Shown here: in pieces, positions 14,246 through 27,700 of the stretch
Position numbering within the stretch: the stretch's first letter is position 1
Layout: every line of letters starts with the position of its first letter
Source: Urechis unicinctus
Taxonomy: Eukaryota; Annelida; Polychaeta; Xenopneusta; Urechidae
Reading direction: 5' to 3'
Length of the DNA stretch: 64,000 bases
Assembly: GCA_034190875.2 (NCBI GenBank)
Contig: CM067349.1
Span: 9,127,933 to 9,191,932 of the forward strand
The notes under the pieces: generated by a model
What the model saw: the letters and a program-made list of their open reading frames with translations, nothing else
The model's database searches: none
What the model was told of the DNA's origin: nothing
Translations under genes and position numbers: made by a program

Positions 14246-16789
14246 GCCACAATGTATAGTTCTAAATCAACCCTCACAGTGCCAAGTTGACACAAATATA
14301 ATACCCATGCTGCTAATGTGTTCTTTTTTTTATCACATATGACCAGCAAGGGTACTGTCATGTCCCGGTAGTTCACATGCCGCAATAGATCATTAATGCC
14401 CAATACCGAGCTAAGGGTTTTCCTATCACCATAAGCAAAAGTGACGCAGGCCTTAATTGCAATGTATAAGAATCACCATGAAAAAAAACACCTGTATCAT
14501 CCAATTTATTTTCTCATAAACCTGCAAAATATTAATGCCCGAAATATCAAAACTACCTTCTAAGGTAATTAATAGATTGTACATTTTTCGAGTTTGCGAT
14601 AACACCATTTTGGATTGCGCATACCAAACATATTTGAAATAAGCTTTGGAGATTGCAGTGGAGGGATTACCATAGCATCCAGTACCTACTTATGACTCAT
14701 TATCTCATTCCTCATGCATCATTCATCAGGTTATATTATGCTACCACACTGAAATCATGAGTCGTCGGATACAACTGCAATGAAATCTGTCAAATTGTTT
14801 GCACTGATAAATCACATGGCTAGAGAATTGTGCGTCGTTACATATATATTAATCAAATATACATTCATAAAATGCAATTAAATCTTTGACATTTGATATT
14901 AAAGCAGCCAGACAAATCTGTGTTAATGAAAGTCGCATTTCTGTTGCGTGAAGCTTTTTTTCCAAAAACAATGTGATATTCTTCCGATTGTCTTTACGAT
15001 GAACATTGACAATAGATGAATGTGAATGGGTTGAATGTCAAGAAAACCTTGCCTCGCCTGGCTAGATAATATCATTGAACTGAACTGTTCTTCGCCAAAT
15101 ACTTCTAATGCTGCCATTTCTCACCCATGCAACTGTGATCTTCTCTGGTATTTACCACAGACAATGCGATATAAGTGGATTGCTAATTTTTTGAAAATAT
15201 GTGAGAGTTGATTAGACACATTAACCGAAAACAAGGTATTAACACCATTGGGGGCTATTCACAGCCAATTTCTTTTTTGTGAGCAATTAGAATGTTCTTT
15301 AGAACAACCGGAACAACCAGAACAAGTCCTACTCACAATGAAACCTGACCGACCCATATCATGTCAGTAGTTGTACATGCAATAGCGCATAGTAATGCAA
15401 TGTAGGGAGTTACGGCAACAGTGGAATTGGATAATTTCTCTCTAGTATATCAAGCCTTCGGTATATCCCTATGGTTTACTGCTGTGCCATCTAACCGTGG
15501 AAGACGGCATGAGCTCACTTTGCATGATTTCGTTATTGCAACTACTTCTCACAGAACCCCCGCAGCCCTCGCATTTTCCTGCTAATGTAAGGCTTCTACT
15601 TCTTTACTCGAATACAATAAAGGTAAAAAGTAACGAGAATTTGGATGGCAACACATTATTAGGTGCCGTTCACTACACTTCCGTATCAAGATGGCTGGTG
15701 CCAATCCAACGTGATACCATGTCATTAATCGGCGCCAAGAAATGGTCTATGGAACCTTGCAGTGCTATGCTGAGGTACGAGCGTTGAATATGCGAATGAC
15801 ATTGCTTAACAAGCACATTATAAACATAGTGTTGTAGCATTTCAGGCATCTTGCGGCTGATAGTTGACAGTAAAAGGGAATAATATCTCTCGCTTTCCCT
15901 TTGTGTTACACGTCGTACCAATTAGAACCAGGTAAGACGTACCTGTTCTCCTTTTGGCCATAAAGGCTAAGGATTTTCCATTACTTTTTTTCATCAGCGA
16001 CCTGTACCATACTAGGGACACATGGATTCAATCCTGCATTACCTAACGCACCAAGGGCCTCTACAGAGCAGCTTAGAAATATTGAGGACTAAACTACATC
16101 ACAATTTATTGGTAAACGGTTCGTTGCGCTACACATGTAAGCTGCTTATCAAACGTTGTATGCACAGTTATTACAATATATACTTTGAAGACAATGCTTA
16201 CAATTTGCAGATTAAAATAGAATTGAATGATTATGATTTTCATCTAACCTTATACCTGCTCGTCGTTAAACGCCACATTGCTTATTCTGTCTTGCCTTAT
16301 GTTCTGTTTAACACCCTGGCGAATGGTAACGGAGACGGTCTCAATTCAAGTGCAGTTTAATGTAGTTAAATGTGACTCAACTAAATGCAACAACGTGCGA
16401 TAGCATAATTTTTTTAAATACTAGTGCCGCTTCAAGAGTTTTCCTGGTAGATGTATCAGCTTCTAATCGGATCATTTGTACCTGAAAGGAAGGATCGGCA
16501 ATATAGGACTTGTGACACAGACTTAGGTGTCATTCATTAAAAGACAAAGCTACCAATAATTTCCACGTTTCAGTCCATTTTCGATTAGGACTTTCATGCC
16601 AATTCTGATAAGCGCATTGCCTTCCTCTTGGTAAAGCTTACCTAATATATTCGTCTTTTATATGAATCCAATTCTATTTTAGTATTAGTTTTAATTGGGT
16701 AGTTGAATACCTGAAATGTTTTTGTTGATGCATGCGGAAATGATCAATTTCATCTCCAGCTGATTTACATTTTTCAAGCGCATTATTAT

Positions 16790-16811
16790 CCCCCCCCCCA
16801 CCCCCCCCCCC

Positions 16812-16860
<49 letters not shown>

Positions 16861-16945
16861 ACACCCCCCCCCCACACTTACTTACACAAACACATACACC
16901 CACACACACACAAACACACACACAAACACAAACGCACACCGTTAC
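16790..16945. repeat. C-run plus CA microsatellite (copy 3)
   Basis: C-rich run followed by a cleaner uninterrupted (AC)n stretch than in copies 1 and 2. Confidence 0.93.
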
Positions 16946-17074
16946 ACGTGTACACGCATAAGCACCATCTCTACTAGCGCGCCCATCCTCACATCACTCC
17001 AACCCAAGCCACGCCACAGATGTCTAAAACACAATCCCCATTTTTGGCACATTGGACAAAGCAAAATATACACA

Positions 17075-17305
17075 CGCCAAGAGAGAACACATCAAGAGAG
17101 AACACACCCGCCACGAGTGAACACACACGCAAAGAGAGAACACACAGGCCAAGAGAGAACACACACGCCAAGAGATAACACACACGCCAAGAGATAACAC
17201 ACACACCAAGAGAGAACATACACGCCAAGAGATAACACACACGTCAAGAGAAAACACACAAGCCAAGAGAGAGTACGCACGTCAAGAGAGACACAAGAAA
17301 ACAAC
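17075..17305. repeat. 19-bp minisatellite (copy 3)
   Basis: Same unit and position in the large repeat as in the other two copies. Confidence 0.92.
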
Positions 17306-20300
17306 ACCTTACCATTCGCGAGAATGCCAAAGTTTGAAGAAAATGCAATTAATTTTCAATCCGAACACATTTCGGTATTTCAGGCGGATCCTCGAAGTGC
17401 CCAGAATCAACAACCAAAGACGCCCCGAGTCGCAGTATCATAACGTACAGGTCAACCACGGAACATTAGTAAGAATCCTAAGAATGACCTGATTCACAGG
17501 ATAATATTAATGTAATGCCGCTACGGGTGCAAATGTCACTGAACTCCCTGTGGATGATCTTCTGTGGACAGAAAAGGTTGAGCAAGTGGATGCATATCAG
17601 AATAACACCGCACAGGGCTTTCCATAGCTCTATACCCGTGTAACATCCACCATCTGCCGTGTTCTCTCCATTACTGTAAATGAAACGTAGCTCATGGTGG
17701 TTCCCCTAAAACAATCTCTGAGTAGTCCTTGATAATCCTTGAATAATTTATTAGGATTTATATTGCTTAGTGTTAACTGCTGTGTTGATTACACATTACT
17801 GTATGCAGTTCTTCGCTGAACTCAATGGTAATACAACTATGGTTTTACAGTTTACCCTGATACTATATGATAACGGGAATAGTAAACAGCTCGAGTAATG
17901 CTGTGAATGTGTTTGTACGTTCTCGCCAATGATGGACCTCGTTATCATTCACATGGTCTGGTTTGTGTGAAGTCCCTGAGCGTGTTAACCAGATGGTCGT
18001 TATTCCAAGACGTATTTATAAGCGCCAGTTTAGTGACAGGAATAGCTGCAGTTGCACACACCAATAAGAGATCATCATAACCGTTAGGTATAGATCCCAT
18101 TCGTGTTATATGCATTGGATGGTTATGAAACAAAGTGTCTGCTAGATTGGAACAACAAGTGGATGATTCCGACATTACACTCCCGAGAATTTAGGAGTAA
18201 CGTTGTAGGTAAACAACCCCTCCCCACGTGGTGTTTATTGAAAAATACAACTCTCTCGTTTTGTCCCTACATTTGACTTTCTATTTTGATCACTTCTCAA
18301 GGATCGAAACTAAAGTCGGTACTCGGGGTATTCTTAATATTCTTATAATGACATTCGCGAGATGTGTCATGTTATATGCAGCCTTGGGTTTACATGAGCC
18401 CAATGAAGAATATGGGTGTCTGTAAGTCGGTCATCACTCATACACTGTTCTACCTCCTTTGTTAGTTAATGGACGCTTGTGGGTGTTCAATCCGTCGAAT
18501 ATATCGCAAACGTATCAGCCCATGACAAGCACATCCGGGGAACTTCCTCGGTTGCTGAACCAATTCGCTGCAACCGTTTAGAAGATGTCGTCAACATGTG
18601 GGTACATTGTCTAGTAGTCGATGATTTGTGAGGAGCTGTTCATACGAATGCTGAACGAGTAGAGGGCCGGATGCTGGTTAACTAATGACTACAAGCTATG
18701 TTTCACGCAAGCCCTCGTTCTGGTGAGACACTCATTCGTCACAGGTTGCACAAGAAGCAGGGTACCTAATGCTACCCACGATTGGGAGAAAGACAGCTCC
18801 AAACGCATAGCTACTGGCGTCAGCTGCTGCTATCACAAGTAAGTTTGGATCATAGCATCGTAGTATCTAGTGCATGGGGGAGAAGTTGTTTTACATTTTA
18901 GATGTACGCCTTTTTGTGGTACCCCAGCGTAACACTATATCCTTGCACAGAAGATCATGTAGGCGCTCGCTGGCACTCGCTCGGAAAGCACCCAGTAATA
19001 GCTCTGATGAAAGCACTGGCAGTGTGCAGCTCCAGCGACGCCATTTTTCATGTTAATAATACTGCGTACAACAGTCAAATGTTGTCGCGAAGGGGTGAAG
19101 ATTAGATTCATCCCATGGGTAGTGTTAATAGTTCATATGTAAGGGATAATATCACTCGATTATCACATAGCTTAAACATATTGAATTAAACTAAACAGCG
19201 CCTTCGTTTCTGTGGAAGTGTTTGAAGTGTGAGAGCGGATCAAGTGCGTGATCACTACCGGATCCTGTACTTGTGTGCTACCCATATATCTTTCATGGGT
19301 TTTGTGTAAGGATACAATATGCAAGGTATTGAAGTATGGACTGAATGGAGCGATGCGGGTTCATTCTTTCTACTTCATAGGTCTTAGGTTAACACCTACT
19401 TGTGTGGATATATAATCGAAACCAACTTGATTGTCCCAAACGTGCTGGTGAGATGAATCAATGTAGAACAAAGCGTTAGTGCAAAATAGCACACACTCCA
19501 TGTTCACGATAGTAAACACACACCATACCACTCAATGCCACTAGTTGTAGGAACAGTCACTGTATGGATGAATACACACACCTTGACTCGACTGATTACA
19601 AACCAAAGGTAAATCGTGACACCTGACATCAACGGCTCTCGTCAAATAGGCCTCACACTTACTGTTCTCCTCCGATATTAGCTTACAGCTTCTCAGCACA
19701 ATCAATTCGACCAACACGATGATAGAGAGAGTGTGTGTGTTCGCGCTAGTCCTGATCGTTTTTATTATAAAGACGAGGTCACTGACTTTTTACAAAACAG
19801 TACTGTCCACATAAAATACCTAAAGGCACTAATAGCAATAGATATTGAAAACAATTTACAAAATATACTGATCAAAAACAGAGGTTCACCAAAGATGATT
19901 TAATGATTCTATAGTACCCCTCTCTTTGTATTCAAAACACCAAACAATCGATAATTTACTGATAACGGCGCGAAAGTAGCTTTCAGTTATCCAAATATGA
20001 AAACGAGGCCCTTAAATGACTGAGGCAAACGTAGCGCAGATAATCAGTCAGTGAAGAGCTTGATTCTAGTAGAATTGTGGTATGTTTTATGAAATGCACC
20101 TTTAACAGCTTGAAAATAAGATACATTTTCATGAACAATCTAAGAACAAATGGATAAGGGGTGTGCCTACCAGGCCTACATTGAGTATTCCTCCCATGTC
20201 AGGTACTGAGTTGTTTGTAGGCAATGTCAACTTACCAAACAATCGGCCTGAAATCACCAGTGTCATCTTGCTCGTATAGGCGACGTATGCGTGGTTTAAT

Positions 20301-20385
20301 TGGTTCACTCACTGACGGTGGTCTGGAAAAGCTGATTACAATATGAATATAATACAATACAATACGATTCGAACTTGTTCTTTGA

Positions 20386-20940
20386 CGAAAACACCTCAAG
20401 TTGGTTTTGAAAACGTTTAGGGCTGGTTGAAACTGGCAAACCTTTCCACGAGAACTGGATGGAAAGAGTAACTATCCTAGCCGTGGTTTATGCTAAGTTG
20501 TTCCCAGAATCTCCTGTTTTTTTGGAAGCTGAAAAGAAACCAAATCATCCTTCCTATCCATTAAACATGTTTGTTCCTGCTTGATATCCGCACGGAGACG
20601 TCTTCGTTTGAAGTCGGTCCTAATTAGTGTTATATTTATGAGTTACTCAAATCAGACGTACGAGCTGCGGAGCTGACCTTTGAACCTTTGACCACTCCTG
20701 AAAATTGTCTGCTATAGCGCGGTACGTTCTACTAAACGGGCGGCTAGTTAACGTTCGCCTGATCATGCCGAGCACACACTGCTTTATTCACTGGATTTGG
20801 ATGACTACTCAGTTTAACACATAACTCTTGTAGACAAGATCCGCCCTTTTGGTATAATCATTTTAGGTTGTCTTACCTTTATGCAGTAGCTTTGTTTTGT
20901 CACAAAGCATTTACCAATCACGTCCCCGGTCTAATCCTGT
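20386..20940. other. Intergenic, nothing recognised
   Basis: Unique sequence after the tandem array. I see no supported gene, RNA or repeat before the LINE relic. Confidence 0.6.
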
Positions 20941-20944
20941 TTTG

Positions 20945-21180
20945 TGTTATGATTAGGGTTAAGTTTGATGTCATCCATGATTAGGTTTAAGTTTGATGTC
21001 ATCCATGATTAAGGTAATATTGTGTTAACCGCACTATCTAGATCATTTATGTACATTAAGAATAGAGAGGGCCCCAGAACCGACCCTTTAGGGACACCAC
21101 TAATGAAGTCGGACCAAGCTGACTTTCACCTCTTACCGCTACCTGTTGTCTTCTATTGCTAAGTCATTCATGCCCATGCT
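20945..21180 (-). pseudogene. Non-LTR (LINE) reverse transcriptase relic
   Basis: Reading the minus strand, about 21125-21035 encodes an RT palm segment of the LINE type: SGVPKGSVLGPSLFLMYIND, close to the usual SGVPQGSVLGPLLF-x2-Y-IND block of Jockey/CR1/I-like elements. Slightly downstream (20961-21008) a degenerate version of the F-A-D-D-x-K-L catalytic box reads MDDIKL and is duplicated in tandem with a 28-bp period. An in-frame stop lies between the two blocks and the frame breaks on the upstream side. Only this small piece of the element is recognisable; no endonuclease or 3' tail was seen. I infer an old 5'- and 3'-truncated insertion. Confidence 0.78.
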
Positions 21181-21668
21181 TTACCACTGCTATCATGAGC
21201 CAAATGTTTCCTAGCTCCAACAGAAACTAGGCTGGTGTTTATTTAATGTTTATAGCACTAGTTAGCTAGGCTTAGGGCATGTTAAAGTAAGGAAGTGGCT
21301 CGAGTTCTAGATCAAATCATTTCCATAGAGATAACAATACACTACTTTAAATATTCTCTGCACAAACCACCTTGCAATGCACTGCGCACACGCTTGAACT
21401 AGCCTTCAGTTGCCTATGTTTGTCGATTGCTACAGTTCCTTTGAACTTGTCAAATGACATTAACCGGCTTTTGTAGTATTCCAAATATAGTTTGGATACC
21501 TGACATTGGTAATTACTGTGTTTGGCCATGTTTCAGCATGCGCCTTGTACGACCAGCTATCGACACCACATGTATGGAGATAGTGTTGGGATTTCTTATT
21601 ATTACATGTATTTGTTGAAACCTACACAGCATATCAATTTGGAGTGATTGGTCAAATAATCTTTACAG
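21181..21668. other. Upstream region of the ABCG gene
   Basis: No gene recognised. A polypyrimidine tract ending in TTTACAG at 21660-21668 is a plausible splice acceptor for the first visible ABCG exon. Confidence 0.5.
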
Positions 21669-21751
21669 GTCAAACGCCATCGTTAAAGATACACTCCAGG
21701 ACTTCACAGACCGACTTGCAGATCTTGACCGCGTTTGCAAGGCTCGTGACG

Positions 21752-24700
21752 ATGACGCTGGAGCCAGAATCAGAGAGACTTATCATGATCAGGAATGGAA
21801 ACATAAACCTCTCTCATTCAGGTATTCGTGAAAATACTATGTATGCTGAGTCAGGTGGAGAGAATTACTCGAATCGAATAGGAATGGAAGCAATCCATGA
21901 TGAGTATGGCACCTTTGAAGTCAATGACAAAAGGCACTCATTTTCCAACTCTTGGTTGTACACTGGTACATCATTGACGCTGTCATGGGAAAACATCAAC
22001 GTGTACGCATCAACCGGAAAAACCTCGTGTTTTGGGATGAAGAAGTTAGAAGGGCCCTCTAAGCAAATTCTAGAAAATGGTGAGTTTTTCATGACAATCA
22101 AACTGAAGTTATATGTAATAGAACATGTATAGGATGCTTTAAGAATATTTTCAACGAATGCAGAAATGTGCTTAAAGAAAATTTTCAATTGGTTATCTAT
22201 ATATATACAGAATAGTGTATCTGCCAATGTGACTCATACTAGTGTAAGTTACGTCATTCTTCGTGTGAAAATGGAGGCAGCTGATAAACAGCTGCTTTTG
22301 TTTACTTAAGGAAGATGATCGTTGTGCGACTGGCTTTGGGCGAGATCTAAATCCAAGATTGTTCATTTGAAACAGGCATTGTAAACTGATCGACAGATAG
22401 ATGATAAAAATAAATTAAGTGCCGGTGAAACATACATGAATGCCGAAGGCGGAAAATCACATGACATTGATATTATACTTGCATTCAACCTTGCATTTGT
22501 CTACATGAGAATCCAGTACAAAGAGTTAATTGTAAAAGTCTACCTGGACCCTAGGTACAATGTGATGCTGGTGTGTCAGCTGCACATTCGCAGCGCGTCA
22601 GGCAGCATATTGATTTGACATTTATATGTTTGTTCAACACATACATGACGGCCACGTGAAACATGAAAGTGTTGTGGTTTTCAGTGAGTGGCGTGGTCGA
22701 GCCCGGCAGCCTTCTAGCCGTAATGGGGGCCAGGTAAGTTGTTTCGTGCATACGGTTAATTAGATTCCACGCACTTACAGGCTTTTATATCAAACTTTAA
22801 TCTAGCAACCTGCTTGTAAAATGGCAAAACGGGACAGTATTATTCAGCCATGGCGATTGGGCTTATAGAGATGTATGTACTTTCAATGCTTGTAGTGATA
22901 AGATTGGATGTTTTTGTTAAAGATGAAGTTGTAGTAATAGAAGTAGTCGTTTAGAGAGCTGCAGGATTATGGATATCAGCTATCATTGATAATAGAGACG
23001 AATTATTGAATCGCGCACCTGCTTTATGGGTTTCAAGTGGCGCTGGAAAAACCACTCTGCTTAATGTGTTAACTTACCGTAACCGTGGCAACTTGGACGT
23101 GAAGGGCAATGTGAAGGTTAATGGAGTTGCGGTCGGCAGAGGTATCACTAGTCTTTCTGCTTACGTACAGCAAGATGATCTCTTCATTGGTACTCTGACG
23201 GTCAAGGAACACTTGTGGTTTCATGTGAGTAATCTGCTTGGAATTCATTGATTGTTATCGTTGTCAATAATTATTTGTAATAAAAAAACGATTGCTAGTC
23301 AGCAGCCAATGCAAAGATAATACAACAATTGATTAAGCGCTGTTGCAGAGCAGATTCCCCGCCCGTTCTACGTCAGATTTAACTCAAATGGCTTGCGCTC
23401 AACTAATGTCTGAAGGTTTTGACAAATCACTTTCCCTGATCAGTCATATTCGTTTATCTAAATAAATGTTTTTGTTTGGTGCAAACCCAAATATAAATTG
23501 ATTTAGATTACATATAATTTAATTCAACCTTAACTGTTTCAGTCGCAACTAAGGATGAACCAGCGTACCACGACCTCCAGACGAGAAGAACGTGTACATG
23601 ACGTCATGACAGAGGTAGCGAATGTCACTCAATCGTACAAACAACCAAGCGAATTGTTTACAAAATATCCTGTATTTCTAGACTGTAGCCTCTTTCAAAT
23701 ATTAATGATCGACCTTTACTGCTATTACTCACCCTATTTGCATATCGGTGATACAAGTGATGATTTCAAATCCGAAATCGAACCCTAGAACACCTTTCGA
23801 GCTTAGCCTCTAAGTAAGAAAGACGCATGTATGTATCATCGTTAACCAGTCACTTGCCGCTCAAATCATTAAGGCCTGTGGATGATGAGGTGTTACAGCT
23901 TCCAATAACTTTTATTTCATTTTGTTAGTCCAATACGCAATGTTGTTACCCACTTGCAGATGGGGCTGCACACATGTGCTGATACCTTTATAGGTAAACC
24001 TGGTAAGATGAAAGGCATTTCGGGTGGAGAACGAAAACGACTCGCCTTCGCCTCAGAGGTATATATCAATTATCTACAAAATGTGTTCAATCCTATGGCA
24101 ATAAATTAACTTCATCACGTTACCCAGCTGTTGACCAATCCATCCCTGATGTTCTGCGATGAACCAACGAGTGGTCTTGACTCGTTTATGGCAAGGAATG
24201 TTGTACTGACATTAAAGTCGATGGCCGCCAAAGGTCGTACTATTGTTTGCACTATCCATCAGCCTTCATCAGATGTCTGTGAACTCTTCGACAGGTACAT
24301 GCTCACTCATTCTACAAGAGCACAAATTGCTCAGCTGAAAACGAATCGACATGTGTTTGAAATAAAAATTCTTTGGTCCATAATATATATATAGATAGTC
24401 TAACCTATAGAGTAATCACCCTACAACATATGTTTCAAAATATATAATATTTTCCATTAAACCACCTGCTGTCCAATATAAGCTGATTATTTCTACGGGA
24501 AGTTTCGATTTCAAAACGATACACTGGTAATGCGTGTAGGCTACTTCTCATGGCACCAGGGGGCAGAGTGGCATTCATGGGATCTGCTAGAGACGCGCTT
24601 ACCTTCTTCGACAGGTGAGCGATCAAAGGAAGGCACCTGTGATATGATATAGAAATGAAAATAAACACTAGTTAGATTTTTTTTGTATAGCAATAGCCGG

Positions 24701-27700
24701 TAATCACAATGTAGACTCTATATTCACGTTCAAACTTTGTCCGTCCTTAATTTGTTCTTAACAAATCACCATTCGTATGGAATAAACCGACCGTGTTGCA
24801 TCTGGTACCTATTGCTGATACACAGAGGTAATTAAGTGAGGTCTGTGTGTGTGTGTGTGTGTGTTAGATGTAGTTACCCGTGTCCCACCAACTATAACCC
24901 TGCCGACCACTACATCATGACTTTGGCCAAGGTTCCTGGTAGCGAGGAGAGATGCATGTCCGACATAAAAGCAAGTGTTCTCAGCTTAACTAATAATATC
25001 ATCATCTTAATAATAGTCATCATCATCATCATCGTCGTCGTCGTCGTCTTCTTCTTTGTAGAAAAATATTGGTGTCCTTGCAAGCAGGTTAATTTTCAAA
25101 TAATATCTTCGACAAGTTAAAAGATTTGCCATTTTTCCACAGGCAATATGCGATAGCTATGAAACTTCAGAATACCGTGAGGCAATCGGGGCAGCGATGA
25201 AGGGAACGAATACAATTCACCGGGATAATGTGGTACATTGTCCAACCGCCTGTTATATTTTCGCATTTCACACGTCTACGTTCATTCACAAATGTCTTGC
25301 ATTCAAACCTAATATGGTATTTTCAGATTGCCGACAGCGATCTTGACGATATCTCACCGTGCGTAGATAATACATTTCTTTTTTTAAAATCTAACAATGA
25401 ATTTCCCTATTCAGTACATAATAATCATCGTTTCTCATTGATTCAAATGATTTCCTATTCGCTTTTGGCAGCTACCGTCGGAGTTGGTTTGGACAGTTCT
25501 ATGTGGTTTTCTGGCGGTGTTGGCTTTGTACCACGAGAGAACCTAGCGTATTCAGGACGAGATTCATACAGGCATTGGTCATTGAAATTGAACTTTCTTC
25601 TGCTTGGTATTTCTCTGTTGTATAAATCATTAATTCCAGTATGTATATAATGCGCGCATAAAGGCTGCTTTCGGCGGTCTCCACTTTATGCGACACATAA
25701 CCGAGCAAGCATTGGTGCAGCTGGAAATTAGTGAACTGCTATTTTCTACGTGTTAGAGTATTTATATGGCATCTTACTCTGCTATCGTTACGAGCAGACA
25801 ATGAGCCAACACACAAACATTAATATATCGGATTAGTAATGAATATAAGTTGTTCGGTTGCAGGTGATAAGTACTTTTTGTGGGTTGATGTTCTGGCAAC
25901 AGCCGATAGACCAAGTCGGCGTGGGTAATATTAACGGGACTCTGTTTGTGATGGTGACAATTCATACATACGGCTATGCCTTCGCTGTCATTCAAGTATG
26001 TATTTTATAGTAACGTCAATGCTCCTGGTGCATTGGGCTATATATTGAATAAGCTTCACACTATAATATTGTATATCAATTTGTATTATTCTAATAACAA
26101 ATGTCAACTCTACGTAAGGTTCAATGATGAAAGCAGTATCACAGCCGTCTTCTTTTCCATCTCGTACAGTGCTTTCCCGCTGAGTTCCCTGTCTTCCTGC
26201 GTCAGCATCACAACGGGATGTACAGGGTGGACGTCTACTTCCTCTGTAAGACGCTGGCTGAGGTAACAATTCATCTTTTTGTTTTTTGCAAACCCATCAT
26301 GTATAGAGATAAACAAAATATAAATATTCTCGTACATTATAGCAATATAGCATGATTTGTAATGCAACTTTGAAACTACACTCAGGAAATACATACCTTA
26401 CTTTGAGACCGATCAGTAACCCAGTATTCAGCTGTCCCTGTTCACAAATATATCGCGTTTGTTTTCATGACGCAAAGGATTCTGTAAAAAAATACATTCG
26501 CAAACAATGGACTGGTTATTCAATATTTTTAACAAAGTCTCTTAATAAATGGAAAGAGAAAGAGAATTACAGAGAGAGAAGAGAGACAGAGACAGACAGA
26601 GAGAGAGAGAGAGAGATAGTGAGAAAGCGAGAGAGATACAGATGGAGAGAGATATATAGATAGATACTGTTCTTTAATGTGTTTAGACAGGCGATGACAG
26701 TGATGTAAACGGTCACACAGAGGCGTTGTCCAACGAATATATTATAACTTATCACCAAATGTGTTTCTTCCCCGTTTATCCTATTATCCGCCACCCTTTA
26801 AACTACAAAGTGTTTGCGCATGATGGCGTGTGCAACAGCCTTGAACGCTAAGCACCAGTGTGACGAATAATCTTAAGCGTTTTTACTCTTCTATAAAACA
26901 ATACATTTGGTGATAGATTTTGATATATTCAGTTTGTTGTTGTTGATTTAAGGTTGGATTATTGTGTTTCTGACAATTGTTTCCATTAGTATTTCACTAT
27001 TTATGTTGAGCAAATACCCCAATCTTTTGCTGGCTTTATCTGCCCTATTAGTTAATGAAGGCTCAAAAGGTAATTATCATTCTGATGTTGCATGTTAAAA
27101 GCGGCCTTATGTAGGTTATAAATAATCTCTTTAGTTTTAATCATTCTTTCGCTCCTGGATATTTAACTGCAGATCCCGCAGTTTATACTCATTCCGACGA
27201 TGTCCATCGTGATTATATACTGGTGTGCTGGTAAGTAGACGTCAGTTGGGTTTCCGCTTTCTTCGTCGAAATTGAACTTGTGCTTAATATGCATGTTGTG
27301 TTTATATTACAGGATTATATCCTTCAGTTGGCGCCTTTTTCACTTGCCTGGCAGTTGCCATCCTCGTGTGCAACGTCTCCGTGTCTCTTGGTTCGTTCAC
27401 TGTCTCTTGACTTTGGGAATCCATGCGATTAATGAGAGAACATAACACATCGATTATATCAATCGATCTTATTACTGCTGTTGTTACATATCGGTAGCAT
27501 ATATGTCTCTTCCAAGCCGCTGTTGATAACAATGAGACTGATTGCATTCTGCTACAGGCTACATGCTTTCATCCAGCAGCAGTAACGTGGCCTTCGTCTT
27601 GGCACTGGGACCGATGTTCCTCGTTCCCCTCAGTATCGTTGGCGGCTTCTACATCAACGTCAAGTGAGTCTATAGTAAACTGATCAGTGGATAGGACATC

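Larger units (their letters stand above)
9380..16596. repeat. Large tandem repeat, copy 2 (~7.2 kb, internally deleted)
   Basis: This copy aligns to copy 1 from its first base, but is about 2.2 kb shorter. One large gap is clear: sequence equivalent to roughly 3089-5020 of copy 1 is missing at about 12410. A further stretch (about 13150-13440) replaces the 5780-6170 part of copy 1 with a patchwork. Outside these places identity is high. It shares some variants with copy 3 rather than copy 1, for example the GTGTGCTACCC string near 12045 and 19275. No gene is recognised in it. Confidence 0.9.
16597..20385. repeat. Large tandem repeat, copy 3 (truncated, ~3.8 kb)
   Basis: This partial copy corresponds to about the first 3.88 kb of copy 1. 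It has the undeleted arrangement of copy 1 at 19590-20385 but shares point variants with copy 2 around 19272. Similarity stops abruptly at about 20385, just after the run GAACTTGTTCTTTGA, where unique sequence begins. This is the right edge of the array. No gene is seen. Confidence 0.88.

Noticed and set aside
21865..22227. 120-codon minus-strand frame over ABCG exon 1
   Set aside because: Shadow of the first ABCG exon; the plus-strand exon fits the transporter family and splices in frame.
26352..26663. 103-codon Arg/Glu-rich frame
   Set aside because: It runs over a GA simple repeat inside an ABCG intron.
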